This document shows, piece after piece, positions 53,663 to 62,398 of a DNA stretch of 64,000 bases. Source of the DNA: JALORV01 sp963791235 (lineage in GTDB: Bacteria; Pseudomonadota; Gammaproteobacteria; Burkholderiales; Burkholderiaceae_F); assembly GCA_963791235.1 (NCBI GenBank), contig CAWBRW010000029.1:124001-188000 (forward strand). The letters are read 5' to 3'. The notes under the pieces were generated by a model, which saw only the letters and a list, made by a program, of their open reading frames with translations, was not told where the DNA came from and searched no databases. The translations under genes were made by a program, and so were the position numbers. How positions within the stretch are numbered: position 1 is the stretch's first letter; every line of letters starts with the position of its first letter.

Positions 53663-53827
53663 AGCTACAAGGCAGGTCTCGGCAACGCATTCTCGCTGGC
53701 GGTGTTGCCGGACTTCGCAGTCGGCAGCTTTTTCGGGGCGCTGCACATCGAGCGCTGGCTCGCCGCCGCCTTTGCCGGGTCGCTGATCGGCGTGCGCCTG
53801 CGGGCACGCCTGGGGTTACGCGGATGA
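53663..53827 (+). pseudogene. C-terminal fragment of a small membrane protein
   Basis: The forward frame encodes about 54 residues (SYKAGLGNAFSLAVLPDFAVGSFFGALHIERWLAAAFAGSLIGVRLRARLGLRG) that read like the last helices of a membrane protein. No ATG starts it and upstream sequence is not coding. It is translationally linked (ATGA) to the next short ORF. It could also be a start at GTG or TTG within; I regard it as a remnant. Confidence 0.35.
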
Positions 53828-54003
53828 TGCGGACGAAGCGTGCTCTCGCGTTTGCGGCTATCTTCTGGGCGGCCGCGCTCGGACTGCTTGCGCTCGACTG
53901 GGCGACGTCGACGCCGCACAATCACTTCGGCGAACCCCCGTCGTGGCAACTCGGCCACGAGCGTGTCGAAGGCGCCGGTCACTGTGCCGCGCCGCTGAAG
54001 TGA
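53824..54003 (+). CDS. Candidate small membrane protein, 59 residues
   Basis: ATGATG at 53824 starts a 59-codon frame. A signal-like helix (ALAFAAIFWAAALGLLALDW, about residues 6-25) is followed by a hydrophilic tail containing HNHFGEPPSWQLGHERVEGAGHC. The ATGA overlap with the fragment before it suggests they were once an operon. No family is recognised. Confidence 0.4.
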   Translation: MMRTKRALAFAAIFWAAALGLLALDWATSTPHNHFGEPPSWQLGHERVEGAGHCAAPLK

Positions 54004-54016
54004 AGCGCACACATCG

Positions 54017-54625
54017 CTAGGCCGCTGCGCGCCACGAAGCCTCCGCGCCACCGGTCACGTCGATCTCGACGCTGAGCACAGAAGAATCGAGCGGATCAAG
54101 GCGAAGCCGCGCGCCCGCGCGCCGCATGCAATCCAGCATCGGCTGATTGCTGTGCAGCACGTCGCCAAACAGGCGCTGCACGCCGCTTTCGCGCGCGCTG
54201 CGTTCGAGGTGACGCAGCAGGCGTGTGCCGAGCCCGCTCCGCTGCCAGTCATCGGCCACCGCAAGGGCGAAGTCGGCGGTTTCCGGTTCGTCAGAGCGCC
54301 GCACCCAGCGTGCCTCGGCCACCTGGCGTTCCACTCCGTCGACGAATACCGCGGCCAAAATGGCGAGGTGCGTCTGGTAGTCGACTTCGGTCATGTAGCG
54401 CAGGGTCGCCGGCGGAAGTTCGACCAGCGGGCCATGAAAGCGGCGCCGGCGGCTCAGCGGCGACAGTTGACGCACGAAGGCCTGCTGCAGGTCCGCGTCC
54501 TGCGGCAGCACCGGGCGCACCAGTACGGAGCGACCATCGTTCAGGCGCATCGATTCGATCAGCGCCGTCGGGATGCGGTGGACGGCATACGGCGCGTTCG
54601 CCGCGAAATCAGCGTGGGGCTGCAT
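54017..54625 (-). CDS. GNAT-family N-acetyltransferase
   Basis: Acetyltransferase of 202 residues. The start MQPHADFAANAPYAV lies behind a GGAGTG site. The fold is clear from SVLVRPVLPQDADLQQAFVRQLSPLSRRRRFHGP, then ADFALAVADDWQRSGLGTRLLRHLERSARESGVQRLFGDVL, which holds the acetyl-CoA-binding Q/RxxGxG/A loop (QRSGLG). This subset, with RRRRFHG near residue 60, often appears fused to acyl-CoA synthetases that acetylate proteins; here it is free-standing. The substrate is unknown. Confidence 0.86.
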   Translation of the reverse strand: MQPHADFAANAPYAVHRIPTALIESMRLNDGRSVLVRPVLPQDADLQQAFVRQLSPLSRRRRFHGPLVELPPATLRYMTEVDYQTHLAILAAVFVDGVERQVAEARWVRRSDEPETADFALAVADDWQRSGLGTRLLRHLERSARESGVQRLFGDVLHSNQPMLDCMRRAGARLRLDPLDSSVLSVEIDVTGGAEASWRAAA

Positions 54626-54806
54626 GGGCACTCCTTTCGCGGCTTCGGTGCAGCGAGAGGCCATGCTGGGCTGTGCGCGTATCGCGCGGATGTCGATCCG
54701 GCAACGGATTGTTTCGGCGCCGCGCACATGCCGCTGTGCAACTCGCGCGGCGGGTCAGGCAAGGGTGCGAGCAGATCGACGCGCCGCCGAGTCGCCCCGC
54801 GCTGTG

Positions 54807-55727
54807 CTACTCGGTGGGCAGGAACCCCTCGGTCGACAGGTAACGCTCGCCGGTGTCGTAGTTGAACCCGAGCACGCGGCTGCCGGCCTTGAGTTCCGGC
54901 AGCTTTTTCGCGATCGCGGCCAACGTCGCTCCTGACGAGATGCCGACCAGCAGTCCTTCCTCGCGTGCGGCGCGGCGCGCCATTTCACGCGCTTCCTCCG
55001 CCTCGACCGTGATCACGCCATCGAGCACCTCGGTCTTCAGGTTGTGCGGGATGAAACCGGCGCCGATTCCCTGAATCGGATGCGGCGACGGTTGGCCGCC
55101 CGAGATCACCGGCGAGGCGGCCGGCTCGACCGCGAACACCTTCAGCCCCGGCCACTTCGGCTTCAGCACCAGTCCGACTGCGGAGATGTGCCCGCCGGTG
55201 CCCACACCGGTGATGACGGCGTCGAGCCCTTCGGGAAAGTCGCGCAGGATCTCCTGCGCGGTGGTCTGCACGTGCACATCGATGTTGGCCGGGTTGTCGA
55301 ACTGCTGTGGCATCCAGGCGCCCGGCGTGTCAGTGACCAGCTGCTGTGCGCGCTCGATCGTGCCCTTCATGCCTTTCTCGCGCGGCGTGAGAATGAACTT
55401 CGCGCCGTAGGCCAGCATCAGGCGGCGGCGCTCGACCGACATGCTGTCCGGCATCACGAGGATCAGCGGATACCCTTTGACCGCCGCCACCATTGCCAGA
55501 CCGATGCCGGTATTGCCCGAGGTCGGCTCGACGATCGTTCCCCCCGGCTTGAGGCGCCCGTCGCGCTCGGCGGCTTCGACCATCGACAGGGCGATGCGGT
55601 CCTTGATCGAGCCGCCGGGATTGGCGCGCTCCGATTTCGACCAGACTTCGTAGCCGGCGGGGAACAGCCGGTTGATCCGGATGTGCGGAGTGTTGCCGAT
55701 GGTTTCTAGGACGTTGGCCGCACGCAT
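54807..55727 (-). CDS. cysK: Cysteine synthase A
   Basis: PLP enzyme of 306 residues that makes cysteine from O-acetylserine and sulfide. The PLP lysine lies in NPGGSIKDRIAL (about residue 43), the substrate loop is PTSGNTGIGLAMVAA, and the phosphate-binding loop is ITGVGTGGHISAVG. The C-terminal IGAGFIPHNLKTEVLDGVI and VGISSGATLAAIAK are family landmarks. It is a single gene, divergent from the dehydratase gene at 55856 with a 128-base gap. Confidence 0.93.
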   Translation of the reverse strand: MRAANVLETIGNTPHIRINRLFPAGYEVWSKSERANPGGSIKDRIALSMVEAAERDGRLKPGGTIVEPTSGNTGIGLAMVAAVKGYPLILVMPDSMSVERRRLMLAYGAKFILTPREKGMKGTIERAQQLVTDTPGAWMPQQFDNPANIDVHVQTTAQEILRDFPEGLDAVITGVGTGGHISAVGLVLKPKWPGLKVFAVEPAASPVISGGQPSPHPIQGIGAGFIPHNLKTEVLDGVITVEAEEAREMARRAAREEGLLVGISSGATLAAIAKKLPELKAGSRVLGFNYDTGERYLSTEGFLPTE

Positions 55728-55855
55728 GGAAGGCTCCTTAAGTGAATACGCCGAACGCTACGCGTGCGATCGGCGTGCCGATATCACCCGAGTTGATATC
55801 GATATGGTGCAACGCAGGTGCCCGAAGCGCGTCGTGGGCCGGGTAAGCTCGCGTC

Positions 55856-56818
55856 ATGACACTCGCCATTGCCTACGAAGACGTTGTGGCCGCTGCCGAG
55901 CGGCTCGCGGGCGTTGCGCACCGCACGCCGGTGATGTCCTCGCGCACGGCCAATGAGCTGACCGGGGCGGAGCTGTTCTTCAAATGCGAGAACTTCCAGC
56001 GCATGGGAGCGTTCAAGTTCCGCGGGGCCTACAACGCGCTGGCGCAGTTCACGCCCGAGCAGCGCAAAGCCGGTGTGGTCGCGTTTTCTTCCGGCAACCA
56101 CGCTCAGGCGATCGCACTCTCGGCGCGCCTGCTCGGCATGCCGGCCACGATTGTCATGCCGCAGGACGCCCCGGCCATCAAGATTGAGGCCACGCGCGGT
56201 TACGGCGCCGATGTCGTGCTCTACGACCGCTACACCGAGGACCGCGAGGCGATCAGCGATCGACTGGCAAGTGATCGCGGCATGACGCTGGTTCCGCCAT
56301 ACGACCACCCGCATGTGATGGCCGGGCAAGGCACCGCCGCGCTGGAATTGATGCAGGACGTTGGCCGCCTTGACCTGCTGCTGGTCTGCGTCGGCGGCGG
56401 CGGGCTGATCTCCGGCTGCGCCGTGGCTGCGAAACACCTGCAGCCGGAGTGCCGCGTCATCGGCGTCGAGCCCGAGGCCGGCAACGACGTGCAGCAGTCG
56501 CTCCGGGCAGGTGCGATCGTGCACATCGACGTGCCGCGCACGATTGCCGATGGAGCGCAGACCCAGCATCCCGGCCGCTATACGTTTCCGGTGATTCAGC
56601 AGCTGGTGGCGGACGTTGTCACGGTCAGCGACGAGGCGCTCAAACGCGCAATGCGCTTCTTTGCCGGACGCATGAAAATCGTCGTCGAGCCGACCGGTTG
56701 CCTAGGGGCTGCCGCAGCCTTCGAGCAGGCCATCGACGTGCGGGGCCGCCGCGTCGGCGCGATCCTGAGCGGCGGCAACATCGACCTGGCGCGCTACGCG
56801 GAGTTGCTTGCCGGGTAG
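55856..56818 (+). CDS. Threonine/serine dehydratase-type PLP enzyme
   Basis: Fold-type II PLP enzyme of 320 residues. The PLP lysine is in RMGAFKFRGAYNAL, the substrate loop in VAFSSGNHAQAIALS, and the phosphate loop in LLVCVGGGGLISGC. The length without a regulatory ACT domain fits catabolic threonine dehydratase, serine racemase or threo-3-hydroxyaspartate ammonia-lyase; the PLP partner LVEPTG, seen here as VVEPTGCLGAAAAF, is shared by all three. Sequence alone does not settle which. Confidence 0.88.
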   Translation: MTLAIAYEDVVAAAERLAGVAHRTPVMSSRTANELTGAELFFKCENFQRMGAFKFRGAYNALAQFTPEQRKAGVVAFSSGNHAQAIALSARLLGMPATIVMPQDAPAIKIEATRGYGADVVLYDRYTEDREAISDRLASDRGMTLVPPYDHPHVMAGQGTAALELMQDVGRLDLLLVCVGGGGLISGCAVAAKHLQPECRVIGVEPEAGNDVQQSLRAGAIVHIDVPRTIADGAQTQHPGRYTFPVIQQLVADVVTVSDEALKRAMRFFAGRMKIVVEPTGCLGAAAAFEQAIDVRGRRVGAILSGGNIDLARYAELLAG

Positions 56819-56831
56819 CGACTGCCGCGAT

Positions 56832-57419
56832 TCAGTCCATCGATCGGATAACGCCGCACGCGATGCGCGCGCCGGAGTTGCCGGCAGGCTGTGAGCGGTA
56901 GTCGTCCGGGCTTTCGTGGATGACGATCGCGCGGTTGACGACGGAATACGGTCCGGGTGCAACTGTCAGCCGATCAGAAGTGGCCGCGTAAACCGCCACG
57001 CCTTCGCCATTGGCGGACAGGTTCGGCAGGTCGCCCGCATGTCGCTCCGGCGCGTCGTAGCGCCCATGTGGCTTGCCACCTGGGTTGAAGTGTCCTCCGG
57101 CTCCCGTGAAGTTCCCGGTGCAGTCGGCCTTCTCATGAATGTGGATCGCGAACTGCCGGCCCGGCGGCAGCCCGTTGATGTCGGCACGGATATAGATCTT
57201 CCCGACGCTGCTGTCCGCGGCGGCGCCGGCCACCGGAGCACTCCATCGACTCGTCTCGAGGAACGATCCCCCTTCAGGCTGATGGAAGGTGACACGACCC
57301 CAGACTCGACTGCCCTCGCCGCCCTTCACTTGGGCTTCCGCATAGGGCCCCTTGCTCAGCGTGTCGCAGCCACTGGCGAGCACGGTGATGGCCATGAGGG
57401 TGATCCAGCGAATGACCAT
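56832..57419 (-). CDS. sodC: Copper/zinc superoxide dismutase, lipoprotein
   Basis: Periplasmic enzyme of 195 residues that converts superoxide to peroxide and oxygen. It has a lipobox (LASGC, about residue 18). Copper- and zinc-binding histidines are in FAIHIHEKADC, GGHFNPGGKPHG, HAGDLPN and AIVIHESPDD, and the disulfide pair is in the same HEKADC and in IACGVI. All residues needed for activity are present. I start at MVIRWITL; the frame extends 40 codons further without homology. It is convergent with the dehydratase gene. Confidence 0.92.
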   Translation of the reverse strand: MVIRWITLMAITVLASGCDTLSKGPYAEAQVKGGEGSRVWGRVTFHQPEGGSFLETSRWSAPVAGAAADSSVGKIYIRADINGLPPGRQFAIHIHEKADCTGNFTGAGGHFNPGGKPHGRYDAPERHAGDLPNLSANGEGVAVYAATSDRLTVAPGPYSVVNRAIVIHESPDDYRSQPAGNSGARIACGVIRSMD

Positions 57420-57565
57420 GAGTGTCCCTTTACGAGCGCTGCGCGCTTTGCAGGGCGCGATGGTAGCGGCTGGAGGCGCGAAATGCAGCGTGAGGCGCCT
57501 GCTTACTGCGGCACTGCGCCGCTGACGGATTCCTAGCATGGACGTTCATGTGCCCCCGACCCGCC

Positions 57566-58072
57566 ATGCCGTTGCGCCGTTTGCTGCTGCTCGCGATTTT
57601 CCTGTGGCCATTGTCCGCGACCGCTGTCGAATGGATCGGCACGATCGTCGGCATTGCCGACGGCGACACGCTGACGCTGCTCGACGGGGCCAAGGCGACA
57701 CACCGCATCCGCATCGATGGCATCGACGCGCCCGAGCGCACGCAGCCGTACGGCCAGCGCGCTCGTCAGTCGCTCGCGGATCTCGCGCACGGCCGCAGTG
57801 CACGCGCCGAATGCCTGAAGTCGGACCGTTATGGTCGCGCGGTGTGCCGCGTGCTCGTGGACGGCGTCGATGTCGGCCTCGAGCAGGTGCGTCGTGGACT
57901 CGCCTGGCACTACACCAGGTACGCGCACGAGCAGTCGCCGCAGGCCCGGGTCGACTATGCCCAGGCCGAGCAGCAGGCACGCGCGACGCGATCCGGGCTG
58001 TGGACCTTCACCGCACCGACACCGCCGTGGGATTACCGGCGCGGCCAGGCGGCGCGCGCCGAGACGAGATAG
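57566..58072 (+). CDS. Secreted thermonuclease-like nuclease
   Basis: Staphylococcal-nuclease-fold protein of 168 residues. A signal peptide ends at SATA (about residue 20). Active-site pieces are GIADGDTLTLLDG, HRIRIDGIDAPERTQPYGQRAR (arginine, aspartate and glutamate) and KSDRYGRAVCRVLVDGVDVGLEQVRRGLAW with the second arginine. It would cut DNA and RNA in the periplasm or outside, with calcium. The start at 57566 gives a clean signal peptide; another ATG six codons upstream (57548) is possible. Confidence 0.88.
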   Translation: MPLRRLLLLAIFLWPLSATAVEWIGTIVGIADGDTLTLLDGAKATHRIRIDGIDAPERTQPYGQRARQSLADLAHGRSARAECLKSDRYGRAVCRVLVDGVDVGLEQVRRGLAWHYTRYAHEQSPQARVDYAQAEQQARATRSGLWTFTAPTPPWDYRRGQAARAETR

Positions 58073-58078
58073 AGGGCT

Positions 58079-58507
58079 TCAGCCGGCGCGGCCGACGATC
58101 TGCGCGGTGGCGATCAATTCCTCCAGCAGCGCCATCGATGCACGGCCCGAGACGGTGAAGGGATCGAGCACCGGCTTGTCGGAATACTTGAGTAGCAGCG
58201 ACGGGTTCACCTTTGTCAGGTTGACCTGGCCCATCGTCCAGCCGGAAAAGTGCCGCTCGGGCACTTCCGCGTAGTGCAGCAGCATGACTTCCTGGTGGCG
58301 CGTGTCGCGCACGATCTTCGTGTAGAGCGCATTCACGGCTTCGCGGCCCCCTTCGAGTGCCTGCATGTAGACGTCGCCGCCGTGGCACAGGACGCCGGTG
58401 ATTCCCAGCGCCGGGTTGTGCGAGCGCGACTGCTGCAGGATCGACTCAATGATCTGCTGCGTGACGGGGGCGGCGGCGCGGCTGGCGTAAAGCAGGCGGA
58501 CGAGCAT
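58079..58507 (-). CDS. BLUF-domain blue-light sensor
   Basis: Flavin photoreceptor of 142 residues made of a BLUF domain (1-95) and a short helical tail. The photocycle residues are present: tyrosine in RLLYASRAA (about residue 7), asparagine in SRSHNPALGITGVL, glutamine in GDVYMQALEGG, and the tryptophan/methionine in FSGWTMGQVN. There is no output domain, so it should act through a partner protein. It lies 15 bases downstream of folE on the same strand, an arrangement I recall from other proteobacteria. Output and physiological role are unknown. Confidence 0.92.
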   Translation of the reverse strand: MLVRLLYASRAAAPVTQQIIESILQQSRSHNPALGITGVLCHGGDVYMQALEGGREAVNALYTKIVRDTRHQEVMLLHYAEVPERHFSGWTMGQVNLTKVNPSLLLKYSDKPVLDPFTVSGRASMALLEELIATAQIVGRAG

Positions 58508-58522
58508 GGCGGGGTCCTCCGG

Positions 58523-59251
58523 TCAGGCGTTCTTGAGGTTCAGCAGCGCGAGGAATTCGCGTCGCAGGTTCGGATCCTTCAGGAACGACCCGCGCATCAC
58601 GCTGTTGATCATCTTCGAGTCGGTGTCCTTGACGCCGCGCCACTGCATGCAGAAGTGGTCGGCCTCCATGACGATCGCCAGCCCATCCGGCTGCATCGTG
58701 TCCTGCAGCAGGTCCGCGAGGTGGGTCACGGCCTCTTCCTGGATCTGCGGCCGGCTCATGACCCAGTCGGCGAGCCGAACGTACTTGGAGAGTCCGATCA
58801 GGTTCGAGTGCTCGTTCGGCAGCACGCCGATCCACACCTTGCCGAGGATCGGGCACAGATGGTGCGAACACGCGCTGCGCACCGTGATCGGCCCGACGAT
58901 CATCAGCTCGTTGAGACGCTCGACGTTGGGGAACTCCGTGATCGGCGGCATTTCGGTGTAGCGGCCGCGGAACACCTCGGTGAGGTACATCTTGGCGACA
59001 CGGCGCGCGGTCTCGCGCGTGTTGTGGTCACTCTCGACATCGATGACGAGGCTTTCCAGCACGCCGAGCAGCTTGCCTTCGACTTCCTCCTGCAGCAGCG
59101 GCAGTTCATCGGCCTGGATGTACGGCGCGATGCAGTCGTTGGCATGGAAACGGTGCTTGGCCTGCTCCAGGCGTTCGCGGATCTTCTGCGAAACCGGTAC
59201 GCCGAGATCGGTGGCGTCTGCGGAGCCGGACGGGGGAGTGCGCGCATTCAT
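58523..59251 (-). CDS. folE: GTP cyclohydrolase I
   Basis: Enzyme of 242 residues that turns GTP into dihydroneopterin triphosphate, the first step of folate and pterin synthesis. The active site is visible: zinc-binding VRSACSHHLCPILGKVWIGVLPNEHSNLIGLSKYVRLADWVMSRPQIQEE, with cysteine and histidine, and the second zinc cysteine in EADHFCMQWRGVKD. The N-terminal 30 residues are not conserved. I start at MNARTPPSGSADATD; 17 further upstream codons lack homology. It heads the pair with the BLUF gene. Confidence 0.92.
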   Translation of the reverse strand: MNARTPPSGSADATDLGVPVSQKIRERLEQAKHRFHANDCIAPYIQADELPLLQEEVEGKLLGVLESLVIDVESDHNTRETARRVAKMYLTEVFRGRYTEMPPITEFPNVERLNELMIVGPITVRSACSHHLCPILGKVWIGVLPNEHSNLIGLSKYVRLADWVMSRPQIQEEAVTHLADLLQDTMQPDGLAIVMEADHFCMQWRGVKDTDSKMINSVMRGSFLKDPNLRREFLALLNLKNA

Positions 59252-59329
59252 GGTTCGTCTTTCAGCGCGAGTCGGCCGAAGACTATATATGAAGCGCGCC
59301 ACCCGGCGATGGGTGACTGTGCGCGGGGC

Positions 59330-59782
59330 TCAGCCCGCTGACTGCGCGCGCATCTTGGCAGCGATGTAATCGCCGTGCGTGATGTGCAGCAGCTCGCCGA
59401 TCTTGCGCATCAAATGATTCTCGTGCGCCGAGAGCTCGGCGTCGGCGTAGGCCACCCGCCACATCAGCTCGATGATGCGCAGTTTCTGCTCCTGCGTGAA
59501 ATGCCGGTTCACCAGCGAGGTGAACTGGAAGTAGTCGTTGGCCTGCTTCATCTCGGCCTCGGCGAGTTCGATCAGTGCGGCAGCCTCGTCAGCCCCCAGC
59601 TCGAACTTCTCGCGCACGGCGCGCAGCACGACACTGCGCTCATCCTCGGTCGACTGGCTGTCAATGCGCGCCACCTCAACGAGCAGTGCCGCCGTCGCCA
59701 GCTGGATCGAATGGCGCTCGTCGGCCGGTGTCGGCGTCGCCGCAATGTGGCTTTCGAAGAAATCGCGAATGGACTTGAGCAT
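59330..59782 (-). CDS. TerB-family protein
   Basis: All-helical protein of 150 residues with the TerB/DjlA-like fold. TerB markers include HSIQLATAALLVEVARIDSQSTEDERSVVLRAV and FTQEQKLRIIELMWRVAYADAELSAHENHLMRKIGELL, with the acidic residues that may bind metal. The family is named for tellurite resistance, but lone members are probably involved in envelope or stress sensing. No other ter genes are near. The start MLKSIRDFFES is set by homology. Confidence 0.88.
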   Translation of the reverse strand: MLKSIRDFFESHIAATPTPADERHSIQLATAALLVEVARIDSQSTEDERSVVLRAVREKFELGADEAAALIELAEAEMKQANDYFQFTSLVNRHFTQEQKLRIIELMWRVAYADAELSAHENHLMRKIGELLHITHGDYIAAKMRAQSAG

Positions 59783-60075
59783 GGGCGGAGTGTTGCAGTG
59801 CGCGTACCCGTTCGCAAGTTGCGGCATCGCAGCGCGAGGAAGGGTTCGAGGTCTCGGAGCACCGGGCCGAGCGAGTATGTGAGTTCAGAGCATCTTCAGC
59901 ACTCAGCAGCTGCAATGGGTGACGCCAACCCGTTTCGTGAGTGCGCTTGCAAGACGACGCGTCGGATCTTCTTACAGCAACGTCTCGAGAGTCACGTAAG
60001 TTGTTGTTTCCTTGTAAAGGCATGGAAATTGCGCAGAGGTCCGACACTTCCGGGTAGAAGAACGAGGTGAAGGAG

Positions 60076-60765
60076 ATGAAGTTACAGCTTGGTTCGGGAT
60101 TGCTGGCACTGGCACTTTTGGCCGGCCCGATTGCCGCTGACGCCGCCGAAATCCGGGTGTCGATGACGGTCGACAACTCCTACGCCCTCTTCCATGGGAC
60201 TGAGTTCGCTGCCACGGACTTCGTCGGGACGGACGGAAGCTGGCCGACGACGGAGACATACACCTTCGATCTGCCCTCGGACAGATTCCTGTACGTGGTA
60301 ACCGCCTCCGACCTCAGCGTGGCGCAAGGGTTTCTCGGGCAGTTCGAGAACCTCGACACCGGGTACAAGTTTTATAGCAACGATCCGCAGTGGGAGGTGA
60401 TGGCCACCGGACTCGGCAGCGCGGCACCCTACTCCGGAAGCCCGGCGGACCTCGCGCTTTTGACGAGTGAAATTCTCGACGCCAATGCTGGCGGCAACCC
60501 TTCAGGTGGATGGACCGGACTCACGGCCGGTCCATCCAACGGGGCCGCTCCCTGGGGTCTCAGGCCGAGCATCGATGCGGCTGCCCGCTGGGTCTGGTAC
60601 AGCAGCAACGGTGACACCGATCCGACAACACCGGGTTTCAATCACGACGAGTGGCTCGTGTTTCGAATTGCGGTTGCCGCAACACCCGTTCCCGAACCCG
60701 GCACGCTTGCGCTCCTGGCTGTCGGACTGACCGGCCTCGTCGTGTTGCGCCGACGCTTCGCGTAG
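60076..60765 (+). CDS. PEP-CTERM sorting-domain protein
   Basis: Exported protein of 229 residues. An N-terminal signal peptide ends near ADAA (about residue 24). The C-terminus is a PEP-CTERM signal, VPEPGTLALLAVGLTGLVVLRRRFA, with the PEP motif, a membrane helix and a basic end. It is cut and attached by an exosortase (EpsH-type) in other bacteria; no exosortase gene lies in this window. The middle is beta-rich and has no family I know. I start at ATG 60076, after GAGGTGA; a GTG three codons earlier is possible. Confidence 0.88.
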   Translation: MKLQLGSGLLALALLAGPIAADAAEIRVSMTVDNSYALFHGTEFAATDFVGTDGSWPTTETYTFDLPSDRFLYVVTASDLSVAQGFLGQFENLDTGYKFYSNDPQWEVMATGLGSAAPYSGSPADLALLTSEILDANAGGNPSGGWTGLTAGPSNGAAPWGLRPSIDAAARWVWYSSNGDTDPTTPGFNHDEWLVFRIAVAATPVPEPGTLALLAVGLTGLVVLRRRFA

Positions 60766-61080
60766 CTGCCAGGCGGCTCAAGACAGACCCCGCTGCGGCG
60801 GGGTTTTGTTTTTGTTCACACGAATGCCGGCGTTGAGCCGATCTCGGGCTATTCGGTTTCAGCAAGTTCCCGGGTGTGGCTGGAACACGGTTGCACGGGG
60901 CCGATCGCGGAAATCGGGTCGAGGGTGCAACCCGCGCGCTGCCCAGGCCCAGCGTCACGATTAACAACTTGCAGCGACCTTCGCGTACAGCTCCATGGCC
61001 GCACGCGGGCCGCGGCGCGCATTGCCGCCGCGGTAAAGTGGCGGCGTCAAACGCGGGTCGCAGATGGCGGCGGGGAAAGC
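60766..61080. other. Intergenic region containing only a terminator
   Basis: Apart from the terminator at 60787-60815, this 315-base stretch has no supported feature. The frame of the next gene is open upstream to 60874, but without homology and without a good ribosome site. Confidence 0.45.
60787..60815 (+). terminator. Rho-independent terminator
   Basis: ACCCCGC (60787-60793) pairs with GCGGGGT (60798-60804) around a four-base loop, followed directly by TTTTGTTTTTGTT. It begins 21 bases after the PEP-CTERM stop and is the strongest terminator in the window. Confidence 0.85.
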
Positions 61081-62346
61081 ATGGCCGAGTGGCTGGAAGG
61101 CATTTTCGGATCGAACACCGTGCTGACCGGCGGGCTGACGCTGGCGCTGCTGGGTCTGCTGGTCGTCTGGCTACGCGAGCTGCCCGGCAAAGTCTTCGGC
61201 TGGGCCAAGCACTTCCTGATCACCACGCTGACGGTCGACAGCCGCGACGAGCTGATGTTCCCGGCGCTGGTCGAGTACATGGACAGCCGCGAGTCGCTGC
61301 GGCGGCTCAACAATTTCACCGCGCGCGCCGTGCGCCAGGGCACGAGTTACCAGAGCCTGCACGACGAGCTGCAGCAGGGCGGTAGGCCGCTGACGGTGCT
61401 GTCGCCGGGCGAGGGGTTTCACCTGTTTTTCCTCGACGGCCGGCTGATGTGGATGAAGCGCGAGGTGCAGGTCGGGCCGTCGATCTTCGAAAAGATCTCG
61501 CTCTCGACCTTCGGTCGCAAGAAGGCGCCGCTGGAGGAACTGGTGCACGCCGCTATGGAGCACCGCATCGCGCGCGAACTGAATCGCATAGCGGTCTACA
61601 TGCCGAGTCCGTACAACAACGAGTGGATGCGCGCGCGGCTCGGCAACAACCGCAAGCTCGAATCGGTGGTGCTGAAGGCCGGGCAGAAGGAAGCGATCCT
61701 CGAGGACCTGAACCGCTTCTTCGCGTCGCACGAGCGCTACGAGGCGCTGGGCATCCCCTGGCGTCGCGGCTACCTGCTGTATGGCCCACCGGGCACCGGC
61801 AAGACATCGTTGGTCACCGCGATCGCCTCTGAACTGGCGCTCAACGTGTGCGTGCTCAGCCTGGCATCGCCGACCGTCACCGACGAGAAGATCGGCAACC
61901 TGCTGTCGTCAGTGCCGCAGCGCTCGGTCATCCTGATCGAGGACGTCGACGCCTTCTTCCGTCAGCGCGACAAGGCCGATACCGGCGTCAAGGTTTCCTA
62001 CTCCGGCTTCATCAACGCGCTCGACGGGGTCGCTGCGCACGAGGGCTCCGTCGTTTTCCTGACGACCAACCACCCGGAGCTGATCGACGAGGCCGCGATC
62101 CGTTCGGGCCGCGTCGACTTCCGCCTCGAACTCGGCCTGTGCGACGCCAGCCAGCTCGAGCGCATGTTCCTCAAGTTCTTCGACGACGCTGCGGCGGCGG
62201 CGCGGTTCGCCCGCGAGGTGGCCCCAGACCGTTGGTCGCCGGCGCAGGTGCAGGAGCGATTGCTGAAGGCTGAGAGTGTCGAAGAGGCGATCGCGCTGTT
62301 TCGGGACCAGCCGACTCGACCCACGGCTCACCCGCGTGCGGCATGA
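61081..62346 (+). CDS. BCS1-like AAA+ ATPase with an N-terminal membrane helix
   Basis: Membrane-anchored AAA protein of 421 residues. One helix (about 17-37) is followed by a BCS1-type N-terminal domain, with RNFTARAVRQGTSYQSLHDEL. The AAA module has Walker A LLYGPPGTGKTSLVTAIAS, Walker B SVILIEDVDAFFRQRD, sensor 1 VVFLTTNHPELIDEAAIRSGRVDF and arginine finger in the same stretch. In mitochondria BCS1 translocates the Rieske protein; the bacterial homologues have no proven cargo. The start MAEWLEGIFG is chosen because the helix follows it. The next gene, for a pore-loop protein, begins 52 bases later. Confidence 0.88.
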   Translation: MAEWLEGIFGSNTVLTGGLTLALLGLLVVWLRELPGKVFGWAKHFLITTLTVDSRDELMFPALVEYMDSRESLRRLNNFTARAVRQGTSYQSLHDELQQGGRPLTVLSPGEGFHLFFLDGRLMWMKREVQVGPSIFEKISLSTFGRKKAPLEELVHAAMEHRIARELNRIAVYMPSPYNNEWMRARLGNNRKLESVVLKAGQKEAILEDLNRFFASHERYEALGIPWRRGYLLYGPPGTGKTSLVTAIASELALNVCVLSLASPTVTDEKIGNLLSSVPQRSVILIEDVDAFFRQRDKADTGVKVSYSGFINALDGVAAHEGSVVFLTTNHPELIDEAAIRSGRVDFRLELGLCDASQLERMFLKFFDDAAAAARFAREVAPDRWSPAQVQERLLKAESVEEAIALFRDQPTRPTAHPRAA

Positions 62347-62398
62347 TGACACCGCGGTCGATGACGGCGAGTTCGGTGCTGTCGACAGGTGCAGCCCG

